NCBI GenBank assembly: GCA_021204375.1
Contig: JAJPZL010000001.1
Coordinates: forward strand, 1-7,337
Source: Bacteroides sp.
Lineage (GTDB): Bacteria; Bacteroidota; Bacteroidia; Bacteroidales; Bacteroidaceae
Length of the DNA stretch: 7,337 nucleotides
Direction: 5' to 3'
Shown here: piece by piece, positions 6,698 to 7,337 of the stretch
Numbering within the stretch: the first letter of the stretch is position 1
Layout: the number at the start of each line of letters is the position of its first letter
Position numbers and translations under genes: made by a program
Notes under the pieces: generated by a model
What the model was told of the DNA's origin: nothing
Seen by the model: only the letters and a program-made list of their open reading frames with translations
The model's database searches: none

Positions 6698-7337
6698 ATG
6701 AAACGAATTTTATTTTTAGGGATATGGATGCTGCTTCTGGCAGGAGCGGCCGTTGCACAAACACGGGAGGTAATTCTTAAATTTATAGAGACGAGTGATA
6801 TCCACGGTAATTATTTTCCTTATAATTTTATTCAGAAGAGAGAGTGGGGCGGTAGCCTGGCCCGTGTCTACTCTTTGGTAGAAGCAGAGCGTAAGAAGTA
6901 TGGGGATAACCTGATCTTGATTGATAACGGGGATATCTTGCAGGGACAGCCTACGGCTTACTATTATAATTTTATTGATACGGTCTCTCCCCATTTGTGT
7001 GCGGAGATCCTTAATTATATGGGATATGATGCGGCTGTATTGGGTAACCATGATATTGAGACGGGGCTTTCTGTGTATGAACGCTGGATCAGCGATTGTA
7101 ATTTTCCTGTGCTGGGTGCCAATATTACCTACAGGGCTACCGGTGAAAATTTTGTTCCTCCTTATATTCTTTTGGAGCGTGAGGGGGTTAAGATCGCTAT
7201 TCTGGGAATGATCACCCCGGCTATTCCGGTATAGTTGTCTGAAAACCTGTTGCAGGGACTCTATTTTGAGGATATGGAGAAAGCGGCTGCTCAATGGATA
7301 GAGGTGATCCGTGAGAAGGAGCGGCCGGATGTGGTAG
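6698..7337 (+). pseudogene. Exported metallophosphatase/5'-nucleotidase, amber-interrupted, partial
   Basis: The product would be a periplasmic calcineurin-like phosphatase acting on nucleotides or cyclic nucleotides (5'-nucleotidase/2',3'-cyclic phosphodiesterase type), used for phosphate and nucleoside salvage. A signal peptide covers residues 1-20 (MKRILFLGIWMLLLAGAAVA, cut before QT). Metal-site motifs are all present: SDIHG at 33-37, DNGD at 76-79 and GNHDIE at 116-121. The gene is broken at 7232-7234, codon 179, where TAG follows GMITPAIPV; homologs have a Trp (TGG) in this position, so one G-to-A change explains it. The same frame then reads LSENLLQGLYFEDMEKAAAQ and stays open to the window edge. 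The remaining phosphatase half and the C-terminal nucleotidase domain lie outside. The ATG at 6698 is chosen because it starts the signal peptide; an in-frame TTG at 6638 precedes the promoter. Confidence 0.88.

Noticed and set aside
4422..7337. Reassigned stop codon or alternative genetic code
   Set aside because: TAA stands for an expected Glu and TAG for an expected Trp, and a frameshift is also present. Intact genes here end normally with TAA or TGA. One reassignment cannot explain all of this.
1..7337. CRISPR array, defence island, insertion sequence or prophage genes
   Set aside because: No regularly spaced repeats, transposase, integrase, nuclease-type effector or phage structural motifs are visible.

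Overview
This window looks like the chromosome of a Bacteroidales bacterium, probably near Bacteroides or Parabacteroides. Four things point there: promoters that match the Bacteroidetes TAnnTTTG element, weak or absent Shine-Dalgarno sites, a HU-CCDC81/SPOR fusion protein, and a zinc-ribbon plus FHA protein of a kind found in this order. I can support six genes, arranged as divergent and convergent units.

From left to right: bases 1-353 hold no convincing complete gene, but they contain a possible C-terminal tail of a + strand gene, a pair of REP-like palindromes in inverted orientation, and a likely terminator for the leftward unit. Bases 354-2015 (minus strand) carry a probable two-gene unit: a membrane protein with HU-like domains and a C-terminal SPOR domain, then a small zinc-ribbon/FHA protein. 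Bases 2176-3489 (plus) encode a complete UDP-glucose 6-dehydrogenase with its own strong terminator. Bases 3603-4403 (plus) encode a lipoprotein of unknown function with its own promoter. Bases 4422-6550 (minus) carry tex, which encodes a nucleic-acid-binding transcription accessory protein. Bases 6698-7337 (plus) begin an exported metallophosphatase/5'-nucleotidase that runs off the window.

The most notable feature is damage. tex has a one-base deletion in an A run and, separately, an in-frame TAA. The divergent 5'-nucleotidase gene has an in-frame TAG where a Trp is expected. The coding frame and conserved motifs continue past every lesion, so they are very recent mutations, sequence errors or DNA damage. 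The four genes to the left are intact. The lesion types differ, so a reassigned stop codon does not explain them.

The genes do not form one pathway. They are housekeeping or envelope functions: division-site peptidoglycan binding, UDP-glucuronate supply, a lipoprotein, transcription/RNA handling and periplasmic phosphate or nucleotide salvage. I found no convincing new defence, mobile or biosynthetic system.
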